64,000 bases of DNA from positions 347,321 to 411,320 of the forward strand of contig JBCDCY010000003.1 in assembly GCA_039180875.1 (NCBI GenBank), in the 5' to 3' direction. The notes under the pieces were generated by a model that saw nothing but the letters and a program-made list of their open reading frames with translations, searched no databases and had not been told where the DNA came from. Source of the DNA: JBCDCY01 sp039180875. Lineage in GTDB: Bacteria; Pseudomonadota; Alphaproteobacteria; Rhodobacterales; Rhodobacteraceae. Below, in pieces: positions 32,367 to 41,100 of the stretch (the first letter of the stretch is position 1; the number at the start of each line of letters is the position of its first letter). The translations under genes and the position numbers were made by a program.

Positions 32367-32954
32367 TCATTCCCCGGCGACCAGCGCGATGAGGGGAGAG
32401 GCGCGGAACTGGCTTTCCGCCGCCTCCAGCGCTTCGGCCGAGGGGAAGGCGACGCGGTAGAGGCCGAGGGCGCTCGGCCCGTCGATCAGCCGGCCGTCGG
32501 CGGCGCGGAGCAAGGCGGCGATCTCGGCCGCATTGGCCTGGTCGGCGAAGGCGATCCCGAGCACGTGGTCCTCCGCAACGCTGGTGGCGGTGTCGTAGGC
32601 CGGCGCGCCGACCGTCGCCTCTCGCGCCAGATAGGCCGCCTGGCCCAGGGCGACCATGCCGAGCACGATCGCCGCCGCCCGCCAGAGCATCGCCGGGCGC
32701 CTGCTGGCCGAGGACGGGGCCCCTGCCCCCTCCCGCCGGATTGCGGCCTCAAGCCGGCGCCAGCCGAGATCGGTCTGCGCCGGGCCGGTCTCCGCCTCCT
32801 TCAGCGCCGGGCCGAGACCGCGCATCACGGCAATCTCCGCGCCGAACGCCCGATCCTCCATCATCGCCGCCTCGATCCGGGCCGAAAGGTCGGGCGTCGC
32901 CAGGCCCCGCGCGTAGTTCAGAAGCTCGTCTTCCGAGAATGTTGCGTTCGCCAT
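32367..32954 (-). CDS. Probable membrane anti-sigma factor
   Basis: A 195-residue protein: cytoplasmic N-terminus (FSEDELLNYARGLATPDLSARIEAAM, the pattern of an anti-sigma helical domain but without the HCC zinc motif), one membrane helix (MLWRAAAIVLGMVALGQAAYLA) and a ~80-residue periplasmic domain containing HVLGIAFADQANAAEIAALLRA. It is encoded 80 bases after an ECF sigma gene. It would hold that sigma factor at the membrane until an envelope signal triggers release. Confidence 0.78.
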   Translation of the reverse strand: MANATFSEDELLNYARGLATPDLSARIEAAMMEDRAFGAEIAVMRGLGPALKEAETGPAQTDLGWRRLEAAIRREGAGAPSSASRRPAMLWRAAAIVLGMVALGQAAYLAREATVGAPAYDTATSVAEDHVLGIAFADQANAAEIAALLRAADGRLIDGPSALGLYRVAFPSAEALEAAESQFRASPLIALVAGE

Positions 32955-33034
32955 GGATCTCGGCTCCCTTCTCGGCTCTCGCCCCGGCGCCCATCGCGCC
33001 TCGTGACCTTCGTCGTCTCAGCCAAGCGACCGGT

Positions 33035-33586
33035 TCAAAGTTTTTTTCCCACGCGGGACAGGCAGCGCATCAACAGCTTCTTGGCGTGGAAGATCCGGGT
33101 CTTCACCGTGCCTTCCGGAACAGTCTCGATCTCGGCAATCTCGGGGTAGCTGAGGTCCTCGAAGAAGGCGAGATGGACGACGGCGCGCTGGCGCTCGGGC
33201 AGCTCGTCGACGCAGGCGCGCAGGCGGCGGGCGTCCTCCGCCGCGGCGATCACCGCGACCGCGTCGGGTTCCTCGTCCGGGATCGTCTCGTCCGGCTCGG
33301 CGAGCGTGACGCGCGACTGCTTGCGCACATGGTCGACGATCTTGTTGCGGGCGAGCGAAAAGATCCAGGAGCGGACGCTGGAGCGGCCCTGAAAGCCTGC
33401 CGCGGCGCGCCAGACGGCGAACATCGTCTCATGCACGATGTCGGCCACCTCGAACTCATCGCGCAGCCGGGTCCGCACAAAGGCACGCACCGCCTCGGCA
33501 TGGGCGAGATAAAGCGCGCGCATCGCCGTCATATCGCCCGCTGCAACCTGTGCGAGCAAGGCGCCGTCGTCCCGATCGTCGTCCAT
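33035..33586 (-). CDS. ECF-family RNA polymerase sigma factor
   Basis: A 183-residue sigma factor. Region 2 is seen in YLAHAEAVRAFVRTRLRDEFEVADIVHETMFAVWRAA and SVRSWIFSLARNKIVDHVRK; region 4 in LPERQRAVVHLAFFEDLSYPEIAEIETVPEGTVKTRI. The start at 33586 has AGGGGG upstream. It heads a cluster with a membrane anti-sigma and a subtilisin-like lipoprotein, likely an envelope-sensing unit. Confidence 0.92.
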   Translation of the reverse strand: MDDDRDDGALLAQVAAGDMTAMRALYLAHAEAVRAFVRTRLRDEFEVADIVHETMFAVWRAAAGFQGRSSVRSWIFSLARNKIVDHVRKQSRVTLAEPDETIPDEEPDAVAVIAAAEDARRLRACVDELPERQRAVVHLAFFEDLSYPEIAEIETVPEGTVKTRIFHAKKLLMRCLSRVGKKL

Positions 33587-33765
33587 GCCGCCCCCTCGCT
33601 GCCCGGCGCGCGGCCTGTGCGCTGGGTCGGGCGTGAGGATAAGACGGCCGCGCCGGGCCTCTTCATCGACAAGTCGGCAGGGGCCGTCAATGCAAACCGG
33701 CACTTGCCGGAGCGAAGATCCAAGCCCAGGGTACGCCCAACCCGGTTTGGCGGAGGAGCGGTGGG

Positions 33766-34158
33766 ATGGGACCCTATACCGGCGGTTGTCTTTGCGGCGC
33801 CGTGCGCATGGTCGCGCGGGGAGAGCCGTTTCGCGTCGGCATCTGCCATTGCCTGGACTGCCGCAAGCACCACGGGGCACTGTTTCACGCTTCCGCCGTG
33901 TTTCCCGAGGCGGCCGTGGAAATCACCGGGGAGGTGCGGGACTATCGCGGGCGGTTCTTCTGTCCGCGCTGTGGCTCCTCCGTCTTTTCGCGCAGCGGCG
34001 ATGAGGTGGAGGTGCATCTCGGGTCGCTGGACGCGCCCGACCAGCTTGAACCGACTTACGAGCTCTGGACCGTCCGGCGGGAGGCTTGGCTGCCGTCCTT
34101 CAACGTGGCCCGGCGGTACGCCCGCGACCGCGAGGGCGCCGGGCGTGCAGAGGGATAG
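33766..34158 (+). CDS. GFA-family (glutathione-dependent formaldehyde-activating-like) zinc protein
   Basis: A 130-residue GFA/CENP-V fold protein. Zinc ligands are in GGCLCGAVR, ICHCLDCRKHHGALF and FCPRCGSSVF. The family binds zinc and often glutathione or other thiols. The true substrate of most members is unknown. It stands alone between the ECF locus and a LysR gene. Confidence 0.9.
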   Translation: MGPYTGGCLCGAVRMVARGEPFRVGICHCLDCRKHHGALFHASAVFPEAAVEITGEVRDYRGRFFCPRCGSSVFSRSGDEVEVHLGSLDAPDQLEPTYELWTVRREAWLPSFNVARRYARDREGAGRAEG

Positions 34159-34164
34159 GCGGGG

Positions 34165-35081
34165 CTACGGATCCGCCGGCACATCAGGCCGGACCCGCTG
34201 CATCAGGTCCTCGAGCAAGCATCGCCCGGCGGGGCCGAGGGCCCGGTCCCTGCGATGGGCGGCGTAGATCGTCAGCAGATCGGTTGACGCCGTCTCTGCC
34301 TCGACCTCAAGCGTGATCAAGCGCCCGTCGGCCAGCGGTGCGGCGACCAGATGCTCCGGCATGCGGCACCAGCCGAAGCCGGCGAGCAAGAAGTCGAGCC
34401 GCCGGCCAAGGTCGACGAAGCGCCAGCGACGCGCGCTCGCCAGGCCGTAGTTCGGCCCCGCCGGCTCCACCGGGTCGGAGAGCACGAGCTGGACATGGGC
34501 CTCCAGATCGCTCGCCGTCGCCGGGCGGGCGAGCCCCGGGCGAGCGGATGATGCGCCGCCGCCACCGAGCGAAGCGGCAGGCGGAGGAGCGGATGCGCCA
34601 CCACATCCTCCGGCACCGCCGGCAGCAGCAGACAGATCGCGAGGGACGCCGTGCCGTCGCGCAGCCGCCGAAGCGCGCCGCCCAACCCCTCCGTCGAGAA
34701 GGAGAGCGGAAGGTCCGGGTAGGCCTCGCCGAGGCTGCGCAGGCTGTCGATCAGCGGCGCGCTCGGCACCAGCGGGTCGATGGCGACGGTGAGCTCCGCC
34801 TCCAACCCGGCGCGGCTGCCGGCCGCCACCGCCTCGAACCGCGCGGCGCTGGCCAGCACCAGCCGGGCCTGATCGACCAGCACCCGCCCGGTTTCGGTGA
34901 GCTGAGGGCGGTAGCCCGAGCGGTCGAAGAGCGCGACGCCCTGCACCCCCTCCAAGGTCGCTACCGCCTGGCTGATGGCCGATTGCGCCCGGCCGAGCTG
35001 CCGGCCCGCGGCGGAGAAGCTGCCGCTGTCGGCGATGGCGACGAGCACGCGCAATTGGTCGAGGGTCAGGGCACCGATCAT
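34165..35081 (-). pseudogene. LysR-family regulator interrupted by an apparent single-base deletion
   Basis: The gene starts at ATG 35081 with a normal LysR helix-turn-helix (LTLDQLRVLVAIADSGSFSA, AQSAISQAVATLE) and reads in one frame to about HHPLARG near 34540. The family pattern then continues in a different frame as RPATASDLEAHVQLVLSDP, then RRLDFLLAGFGWCRMPEHLV, to the stop at 34165. Adding one base to the GGGG run (34534-34537, CCCC on the plus strand) would restore a continuous ~305-residue protein. It is either a recent pseudogene or a sequencing/assembly error in a homopolymer. The divergent VOC gene is its likely target. Confidence 0.86.
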
Positions 35082-35082
35082 A

Positions 35083-35105
35083 CTCCATCATATGAACCGA
35101 TGGAG
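35083..35105. promoter_or_regulatory. Inverted repeat at the LysR start, candidate operator
   Basis: CTCCATC and GATGGAG form a perfect 7-bp inverted repeat with a 9-base spacer, immediately upstream of the LysR start and within the divergent promoter region of the VOC gene. LysR regulators bind dyads of this spacing near their own start. A second small dyad (GAGATG/CATCTC) lies at 35136-35152. Confidence 0.4.
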
Positions 35106-35211
35106 ACAATCACAATTTCATCTCTTCAAAACCAGGAGATGCCCCTCATCTCGGGAGGATCAGCATTATCCCGGCCCGACCGCCGTGGCCCGTGAGGAAG
35201 GACCCGACACA

Positions 35212-35748
35212 ATGCGCGATCATGCCGCCGCCTACACCGCCCCCACCGGCACCTCGATCGGACATGTGCATCTGCGCGTGGCCGATCTCGACCGGGCCAT
35301 CGCCTTCTACGCGGGCGTGCTCGGCTTCCAGGTCCAGGCCCGGCTGGGCGACCGGGCGGCCTTTCTCGGCGCCCCGATGTCGGATGGGGCCGAGACGCCC
35401 TACCATCATCACATCGGCCTCAACACCTGGGAGAGCCTCGGGGCCACACCGCCGCCGGCCGGGCATACCGGCCTTTACCACGCGGCGATCCTCTACCCGA
35501 GCCGGACGGCCCTGGCCGATGCGGTGCGCCGGGTGCTCGACGCCGGGCTGACGCTGAGCGGCGCCTCGGACCATGGCGTCTCGGAGGCGGTCTATCTCAA
35601 CGACCCGGATGGCAATGGCCTGGAGCTCTATCGCGACCGCCCGGCCGCCGATTGGCCGCGGGATGGCGATGGTGCGCTGGTGATGACCCTCGATCGCCTG
35701 GACGTCGACGCCCTGCTTCGCGACGCCTCCCCGGTCGGGACGGCTTAG
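35212..35748 (+). CDS. VOC-family (glyoxalase/extradiol dioxygenase-like) protein
   Basis: A 178-residue two-module VOC protein. Metal-ligand positions are suggested by His in IGHVHLRVADLDRAIAF, His in YHHHIGLNTW, His in GLYHAAILYP and Glu in DPDGNGLELYRD. It resembles CatE-type catechol-2,3-dioxygenase-like proteins but is shorter. It could be a glyoxalase, dioxygenase or resistance protein. It is divergent from the damaged LysR gene. Confidence 0.9.
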   Translation: MRDHAAAYTAPTGTSIGHVHLRVADLDRAIAFYAGVLGFQVQARLGDRAAFLGAPMSDGAETPYHHHIGLNTWESLGATPPPAGHTGLYHAAILYPSRTALADAVRRVLDAGLTLSGASDHGVSEAVYLNDPDGNGLELYRDRPAADWPRDGDGALVMTLDRLDVDALLRDASPVGTA

Positions 35749-35777
35749 GCTGCGGAAGGTCGAGGAGCGCCGGCGCG

Positions 35778-36416
35778 CTACCGGCGGCCGCGTTCTTCGA
35801 CGAGGTCGGAGATCGCGGCCCCCTCCGGCGCGCCATCCTCCAGAAGGCCAGAGCGGACGCCGGCGCGGTCGGCCGCCGGCTTGTTCTGGCTGACCTTCCA
35901 GGTGCCGGCCAGATCGGAGATGGCGATCTCGAAGCCCACCAGGCCCTTGAGTTGACGGTCGATGAAACCCGCCGGCGCGTCGGAGACCTGCCAGGGCAGT
36001 TCGCGGTCGCGCTCGTGCTCTGCCGTCAGATCGTGGAGATGTTCGAGCAGCCAGTCCGTCTCCCGCACGAAACGCAGCGTGCCACTGGCGTGGACGACGA
36101 CGTAGTTCCAGGTCGGCACCACCTTGCCGTGGTCGCGCTTGGAGGCATACCAGGACGGCGTGACGTAGGTCTGCGGCCCCTGAAAGATCGCCATGACCTC
36201 GATCGGCCCGTCGGTCTCGCGAAACAGCGGGTTTGCCACCGCCACATGACCGCGGAGGGCGCCCTGCCCCTCAACCTCCGGATGCAGCACCAGCGGGACA
36301 TGGTCGGCCGTCAGCCGACCGGTCGCAGACGAGATCAGGGTGGCGAAGGGATGCTCCCGCATCAGACCCTGCATCACCTCGGGTCGGGTCTCGCGAAAGA
36401 TCGGGGGCTGGAACAT
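35778..36416 (-). CDS. PaiB-family FMN-binding negative transcriptional regulator
   Basis: A 212-residue protein of PaiB length. It opens MFQPPIFRETRPEVMQGLM and contains HPFATLISS, ADHVPLVL, GHVAVANPLF, YVTPSWYASKRDHGKVVPTWNY and a C-terminal KGLVGFEIAISDLAGTWKVSQNK. The family has a split-barrel flavin-binding fold and is often described as a repressor of protease or sporulation genes, though an enzymatic role is possible. It is convergent with the VOC gene. Confidence 0.91.
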   Translation of the reverse strand: MFQPPIFRETRPEVMQGLMREHPFATLISSATGRLTADHVPLVLHPEVEGQGALRGHVAVANPLFRETDGPIEVMAIFQGPQTYVTPSWYASKRDHGKVVPTWNYVVVHASGTLRFVRETDWLLEHLHDLTAEHERDRELPWQVSDAPAGFIDRQLKGLVGFEIAISDLAGTWKVSQNKPAADRAGVRSGLLEDGAPEGAAISDLVEERGRR

Positions 36417-36684
36417 GGCTCTGCTCTCGAAACGCAATGATCGTGCGGGCAGGAATGCGCCGCCCGAAGGGCAAAGTACAGGCACAGCCGAGCGTGCGCG
36501 AGGTTTTCGGTCTAGATCGAGCCGGTGTTGCGGATCCTGGGGCGTGAGAGATGTCGACCTTGATGGCGACGGACATATCTCATCCATCGCCCCCGGCATA
36601 TGCAGCGCCCAGGGGCTGGTTTCACCGCTCCGCCGACCGACGCTCGCACCCCGTCGCCGCGCATCCGGAACCGAGGGACCTGCC

Positions 36685-37851
36685 GTGGACGCACGCACGA
36701 AAAAGCTGTCAGCCGCCGCCGCGTTTCGCGACTGGCTGATCGGCCCGGCCCGGATGATCCAGGAGGCGAACGCTCTGTCGGTGGAGATGCTGGCGCGGCT
36801 CGCAGACACGGGCCTGCCGGTCGACAGAATGTCGATCGCTATCCCCACCCTGCATGCCGACCGACGCGGCCTCGGCTGGACCTGGACGGCAGAGGCTGGG
36901 GAGGAATGGCAGGACTACGCCTGGGACAACCACGTGCAATATCAGGCGAGCCCCTACCACGTTGCCCACCAGACCGGCGATTGGGTGGTGGTGCGCCCCG
37001 GAGAGGTCGCTGAGGAGAGGTTCGGCATCACCGCCGAGCTTCGGGCCGGGGGCTATACCCATTATGTCTGCATCCCTGTGTTCTTCCGTGACGGCGATGG
37101 CGGCATCACCTTCGCCACCCAAGCCTCCGGCGGCTTCAGCCCAGACGATCTTGAGGCCCTGCGGATCATCGAGCCGGCCTTTGCCATGCTGCTCGACCTG
37201 CGCCGGGCCTGGCGGCTGGTCGATGAAACCATGCGGATGTATGTCGGCGACGACCCCCACGACCGCATCCTGGCCGGCGAGGTGCGGCGGGGTGAGGTGG
37301 CAAAGCTCAGGGCGGCGCTGATCGTCACCGACATGCGGGGCTTCACCGCGCTTTCGGCCCGGCTTTCGGCCGAGGAGACGGTGGCGCTGCTCAACCGCTA
37401 TTTCGACTGCGTGGTTCCGGCGATCGAGCGCCATGGCGGCCAGGTGCTGAAGTTCATCGGCGATGGCGTGCTGGCGATCAACCGGGTGGGCGACGGGGAC
37501 GGCGAGCATTGTCAGGCGGCCTTGGCGACGGCCCGGGCAATCATGGCAGAGGTCGCGCAGGCGGGCGGGCCGGATCCGAGCTTCGCCGTCAAGATCGCGC
37601 TGCATGTCGGCGAGGTCGCCTACGGCAATATCGGTTCGGGCAGCCGGCTCGACTACACGGTGATCGGCGACAGCGTGAACCTGGCGAGCCGGCTCGCCGA
37701 CCTGGCCGGTCGGCTGGAGCGCCCCGTCGCGGTGTCGGAGGCCTTTGCGTCAACGCTGGGCGCCGAAGGCTTCATCAGCATGGGCGCCCACACCCTGCGC
37801 GGGATCGCCGGGCCGCAGCAGGTCTACGCCCTGGCCGACGAGACTGTCTAA
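36685..37851 (+). CDS. Class III adenylate/guanylate cyclase with N-terminal sensing region
   Basis: A 388-residue protein starting at GTG 36685 (GAGGG eight bases upstream). The N-terminal ~190 residues form a GAF-like or custom sensor (MSIAIPTLHADRRGLGWTW, YVCIPVFFRDGDGGITFAT). The C-terminal cyclase domain carries the metal Asp in ALIVTDMRGFTALSARLS and the second Asp in KFIGDGVLA, with DYTVIGDSVNLASRL for transition-state and substrate contacts. Many alphaproteobacteria carry this soluble architecture, making cAMP in response to unknown signals. In-frame codons extend upstream to 36340 but lack coding character. Confidence 0.9.
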   Translation: MDARTKKLSAAAAFRDWLIGPARMIQEANALSVEMLARLADTGLPVDRMSIAIPTLHADRRGLGWTWTAEAGEEWQDYAWDNHVQYQASPYHVAHQTGDWVVVRPGEVAEERFGITAELRAGGYTHYVCIPVFFRDGDGGITFATQASGGFSPDDLEALRIIEPAFAMLLDLRRAWRLVDETMRMYVGDDPHDRILAGEVRRGEVAKLRAALIVTDMRGFTALSARLSAEETVALLNRYFDCVVPAIERHGGQVLKFIGDGVLAINRVGDGDGEHCQAALATARAIMAEVAQAGGPDPSFAVKIALHVGEVAYGNIGSGSRLDYTVIGDSVNLASRLADLAGRLERPVAVSEAFASTLGAEGFISMGAHTLRGIAGPQQVYALADETV

Positions 37852-37995
37852 GAACACCCGTGGCGACATTTGCCGGCCGTCGGGGGCCATGGCCCCTTGG
37901 GCAACCGCGCCCCTCCGAGCCAATTCCAGGCTGACGTCGGGCGGCGCCTCGCCCTATCTTCAGACCCTGAACCCCGGGCCGAGAGACCGCGCAAC

Positions 37996-38889
37996 ATGGC
38001 GCTACGCTACAAGGACATCTATCCCTCGCCGCCGATGCTCGACAGCGACGGCGCGGTGCGGCCGTCGGCCTCTGCCCTGATGTCGCTGCAATATTTCCAG
38101 GCCGAACCCGACACCATGCCGGAGGAGGTGTTCGTCGAGCACCACATCCTGCTCAACCTCAAGGAGGCGCCGCAGCGCGTCATCAACCTCCGCGATGGGG
38201 AGCGGCGGGATTTTACCTTTCGCCGGAACGACATCGTGGTCACGCCGGCCGGCATCCGCTCCGGCTGGCGCTGGTTCGAGCGCTCCGACGTGATCGTGGT
38301 GACGATGGAGCCTGAGCCGGTGGCGCGCTTTGCCGAGACCGAGCTCGGCCTGTTGCTCACCGACCGCCAGCTGGCCGATACGCCGGTCTTCTCCGACGCC
38401 GATATCGTGGCCGCCGGCACGATGCTGCGCGACAGCCTCCAGTCCGACGCCGTCACCTCCGCCGTGATGTTTGAGGCGATGGCCCGGGTCTTTCTGGTGA
38501 AGCTCCTGCAGAAGTACAGTGAGCGGCGGCCGGAGGATGTGGCGCTGTCGGCGCGCTTCACCTCGGCCCATCATCGGCGGGTGCTGGCTTATGTTGGCCA
38601 GAACCTGGAGCGCACGATCGCCGTGGAGGATCTGGCGCGGGAGGTGGGCATGAGCACCTCCCACTTCAGCCGGGTCTTCAAGGAGGTGATGGGCCGCACG
38701 CCAATGCAGTTCGTCATGGTCTACCGCATCGAGCAGGCGATGAAGATGATGACCGACGCGGCGCGTCCTCTGGGCGAGATCGCCATCGCCTGCGGCTTTG
38801 CCGACCAGGCGCATTTTTCGCGGAGCTTCAAGCAGGTGGTCGGCAAGACCCCCCGCGCCCATCGCGCCGAGCTTACCCAAGCGCCCTGA
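37996..38889 (+). CDS. AraC-family transcriptional regulator
   Basis: A 297-residue regulator with an N-terminal cupin-like domain (HHILLNLKEAPQRV, DIVVTPAGIRSGWRW) and a C-terminal double helix-turn-helix (TIAVEDLAREVGMSTSHFSRVFKE and LGEIAIACGFADQAHFSRSF with the KTPRAHR ending). The ATG at 37996 fits the family N-terminus. It is upstream of, and in the same direction as, the 38-codon frame and SDR gene at 39110, which may be its targets. Confidence 0.92.
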   Translation: MALRYKDIYPSPPMLDSDGAVRPSASALMSLQYFQAEPDTMPEEVFVEHHILLNLKEAPQRVINLRDGERRDFTFRRNDIVVTPAGIRSGWRWFERSDVIVVTMEPEPVARFAETELGLLLTDRQLADTPVFSDADIVAAGTMLRDSLQSDAVTSAVMFEAMARVFLVKLLQKYSERRPEDVALSARFTSAHHRRVLAYVGQNLERTIAVEDLAREVGMSTSHFSRVFKEVMGRTPMQFVMVYRIEQAMKMMTDAARPLGEIAIACGFADQAHFSRSFKQVVGKTPRAHRAELTQAP

Positions 38890-39000
38890 GCACGTCTCTC
38901 GGCAGGATCCTTCAAAAACCGCGCAGGGTGCTTCAATCACGCCGGGGCGCACGGCCCCACCTCCTGGCCATCGAACGTCACGACCTGGAGGAGACCCGAC

Positions 39001-39117
39001 ATGCGGCTCCCCAGAATGAGCACCGCCGCCGCCCTGACAGCCGGCATCGCGCGGGCCGGGGCGATCCCGGTCGCGCCCGGCGGGCCGCCCATTGAGAGGA
39101 GAAGGATCCATGGCTGA
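39001..39117 (+). CDS. Candidate 38-residue leader peptide or relic overlapping the SDR start
   Basis: An ATG with a strong ribosome-binding site (GGAGGAGA seven bases upstream) opens a 38-codon frame beginning MRLPRMSTAAALTAGIARAG. Its TGA at 39115-39117 lies inside the first codons of the SDR gene. The peptide looks like a truncated signal sequence, then Pro/Arg-rich. It could be a translated leader that couples ribosomes to the SDR start, or the relic of a secreted protein gene. Coding status is uncertain. Confidence 0.4.
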   Translation: MRLPRMSTAAALTAGIARAGAIPVAPGGPPIERRRIHG

Positions 39118-39967
39118 GAACACTGCCAAAACCTGGTTCATCACCGGCGCGTCCGCCGGCTTCGGTCGCGCCTTTGCGGACTATGCGCTGAGCGCCGGCC
39201 AAAACGTGGTCGTCACCGCACGCCGGGCGGAGAAGCTGGCGGAGATCGAGGCGCTCGAGCCCGACCGCGTGCTCGCCGTGCAGATGGACGTGACACGGCC
39301 CGATGAGATCGCGGCCGCGGTCGGGGCCGCCACCGCGCGCTTCGGCCGGATCGACGTGCTGATCAACAACGCCGGCTACGGCATCGTCGGCGCGGTCGAA
39401 GAAACGCCGGAGGATGAGCTCCGCGCCCAGATGGAGACCAATTTCTTTGGCGCCGTCGCCGTCACCCGGGCCGTGCTGCCATTGATGCGGGCCCAGCGGA
39501 GCGGCGCGGTGGTGATGATGTCGAGCCTCGGCGGACAGCTCTCCTTCGCCGGCTTCGGGCCCTACTCCGCCTCGAAATTCGCGCTCGAGGGCCTGACGGA
39601 GGCGTTGGCGCAGGAGGTCGCGCCCTTCGGCATCCACGCGATGATCGTGGAGCCGGGCGCCTTTCGCACCGACTTTGCCGGCCCGACGGCCCTTCGCCAC
39701 ATGCCGCGGATCGCGGACTATGACAGCGTCGTCGGCGGCACGCGGGACTTCGCGGCCGAGATGCACGGCACCCAGGCCGGCGACCCGGCCCGGGCGGCGG
39801 CAGCGATCGACCGGGCGCTGAGCGCAGAGACACCGCCCCTCCGCCTGGCCCTCGGCGACGATGCGGTCAACGCGATCCGGACCCATGGCGAAAGCCTGTT
39901 GGCCGAATTGGCGGAGTGGGAGCCCGTGGCGCGCGACGTCAACGTCGAGGAGAGCTCAGCCGCCTGA
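39110..39967 (+). CDS. Short-chain dehydrogenase/reductase
   Basis: A 285-residue SDR with ATG at 39110 (GGAGAAGG upstream). Motifs: TGASAGFGRAF, NNAGYGIVG, Ser in MMSSLGGQLSF, and YSASKFALEGL (YxxxK). The ASAGFGR variant and EPGAFRTDF tail place it near oxidoreductases of the YdfG/retinol-type group with broad substrates. A strong terminator follows. Confidence 0.93.
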   Translation: MAENTAKTWFITGASAGFGRAFADYALSAGQNVVVTARRAEKLAEIEALEPDRVLAVQMDVTRPDEIAAAVGAATARFGRIDVLINNAGYGIVGAVEETPEDELRAQMETNFFGAVAVTRAVLPLMRAQRSGAVVMMSSLGGQLSFAGFGPYSASKFALEGLTEALAQEVAPFGIHAMIVEPGAFRTDFAGPTALRHMPRIADYDSVVGGTRDFAAEMHGTQAGDPARAAAAIDRALSAETPPLRLALGDDAVNAIRTHGESLLAELAEWEPVARDVNVEESSAA

Positions 39968-39998
39968 GCCAACCGACAGACCTACAGCAAGTCCTGAA

Positions 39999-40025
39999 AG
40001 GGGCCGCCATCGCGGCCCCTCTTTG
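39999..40025 (+). terminator. Rho-independent terminator after the SDR gene
   Basis: AGGGGCCGC and GCGGCCCCT form a perfect 9-bp stem with a CATC loop, followed by CTTTG, 32 bases after the SDR stop. Stem, loop size and T residues fit a genuine terminator. Confidence 0.82.
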
Positions 40026-40143
40026 CTGACCGGATGCAGTCCGCCGATCAGCCTCGTTCAAGAACCGGGCAGCATCGTCCAAGCGGTCTGGCTCACGGGT
40101 CCATACCTCCATCCCAGACGTCTCGGATCGACAGGAGGTTTCG

Positions 40144-41100
40144 ATGTCCCGTTCAGACAGCCCGCACTCCCCAGCCCGGCGCGCCCTGTTGGGCGGCGCG
40201 GCCGCCAGCCTCGGCCTGAGCGCCGCCGCCGCCACGGGGAGCGCGGCCGCCACGGCCGACGCGCGCTTCGCCGGCCGCCATGTCATGATCACCGGTGCCA
40301 CCTCCGGCATCGGAGAGGCGACGGCCCGGGCCTTCGCGCGCGAGGGCGCGCAGGTGTCCTTCAACGGCCGCCGCGCCGCCCTTGGGGAAGCGGTTGCCGG
40401 CGAGATCAACCGTGATGAAGCGACCCGGGCGCGCGGCGGCCGCGCCCTCTACGTCCAATCGGATGTGCGCGACGAGGCCCAGATCGTGCGCTTCATCGAA
40501 ACGGCGCGCGAAGCCTTCGGCGAGATCCATATCGCCTTCAACAACGCCGGGGTGGTCTTCGGCCGCGGCGCGCTCACCGGCAACGCCGCCCTTGCAGATG
40601 TGGAGACGGCGGACTTCGACGATGTCTGGGCCACCAACACCCGAGGCCTGTTCCTCTCGATCAAGCACCAGGTTCCCTCGATGCTGCGAAACGCGCCCTG
40701 GGGCCGGGACGGGACGCGGGGGGTGATCATCAACACCTCCTCGGTCTCGGCCCATGGCGGCTTTCCGACGATCGCGCCCTATTCCGTGAGCAAGCACGGG
40801 GTGCACGGCCTGACCCGCGGCGCGGCGATGGACTATGGCGGCCACGGCATCCGGGTCGTCGGGCTTGCCCCGGGCGGGGTCGACACGCCGATGCGCCGCG
40901 CCGCGATCGAGGCCCAGGGCCGCGACCCCGACGAGGCCCAGGCACCGAATATGAGCCACCGCACCAATACGGTAGACGAGATCGCCGACGTCGTGATGTT
41001 CCTCGCCACCGATGCGGCCTCAGCGCTTCAGGGAACCGATCTCGACGTCACCATGGGGATGCTGACCAGCCCGTTCGCGCCGCCTGACCGCAGCGCCTGA
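40144..41100 (+). CDS. Short-chain dehydrogenase with an N-terminal Tat signal
   Basis: A 318-residue SDR preceded by a twin-arginine export signal (SPARRALLGGAAASLGLSAAAATG). The enzyme body has TGATSGIGEATA, NNAGVVFGRG, Ser in INTSSVSA and YSVSKHGVHGL (YxxxK). SDRs are normally cytoplasmic because they need NAD(P)H; export by Tat would allow folding with bound cofactor first. The start has AGGAGG upstream. It would act in the periplasm or be anchored there. The signal is seen directly; export is inferred. Confidence 0.9.
   Translation: MSRSDSPHSPARRALLGGAAASLGLSAAAATGSAAATADARFAGRHVMITGATSGIGEATARAFAREGAQVSFNGRRAALGEAVAGEINRDEATRARGGRALYVQSDVRDEAQIVRFIETAREAFGEIHIAFNNAGVVFGRGALTGNAALADVETADFDDVWATNTRGLFLSIKHQVPSMLRNAPWGRDGTRGVIINTSSVSAHGGFPTIAPYSVSKHGVHGLTRGAAMDYGGHGIRVVGLAPGGVDTPMRRAAIEAQGRDPDEAQAPNMSHRTNTVDEIADVVMFLATDAASALQGTDLDVTMGMLTSPFAPPDRSA

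Noticed and set aside
33697..33710. CCGGCA-CT-TGCCGG dyad upstream of the ECF sigma gene
   Set aside because: Arms are short and very GC-rich with a two-base centre; not convincing as an operator or terminator.
37883..37896. Palindrome GGGGCCATGGCCCC after the adenylate cyclase gene
   Set aside because: Perfect but has no loop, so it cannot fold as a terminator, and such GC palindromes are expected by chance here.
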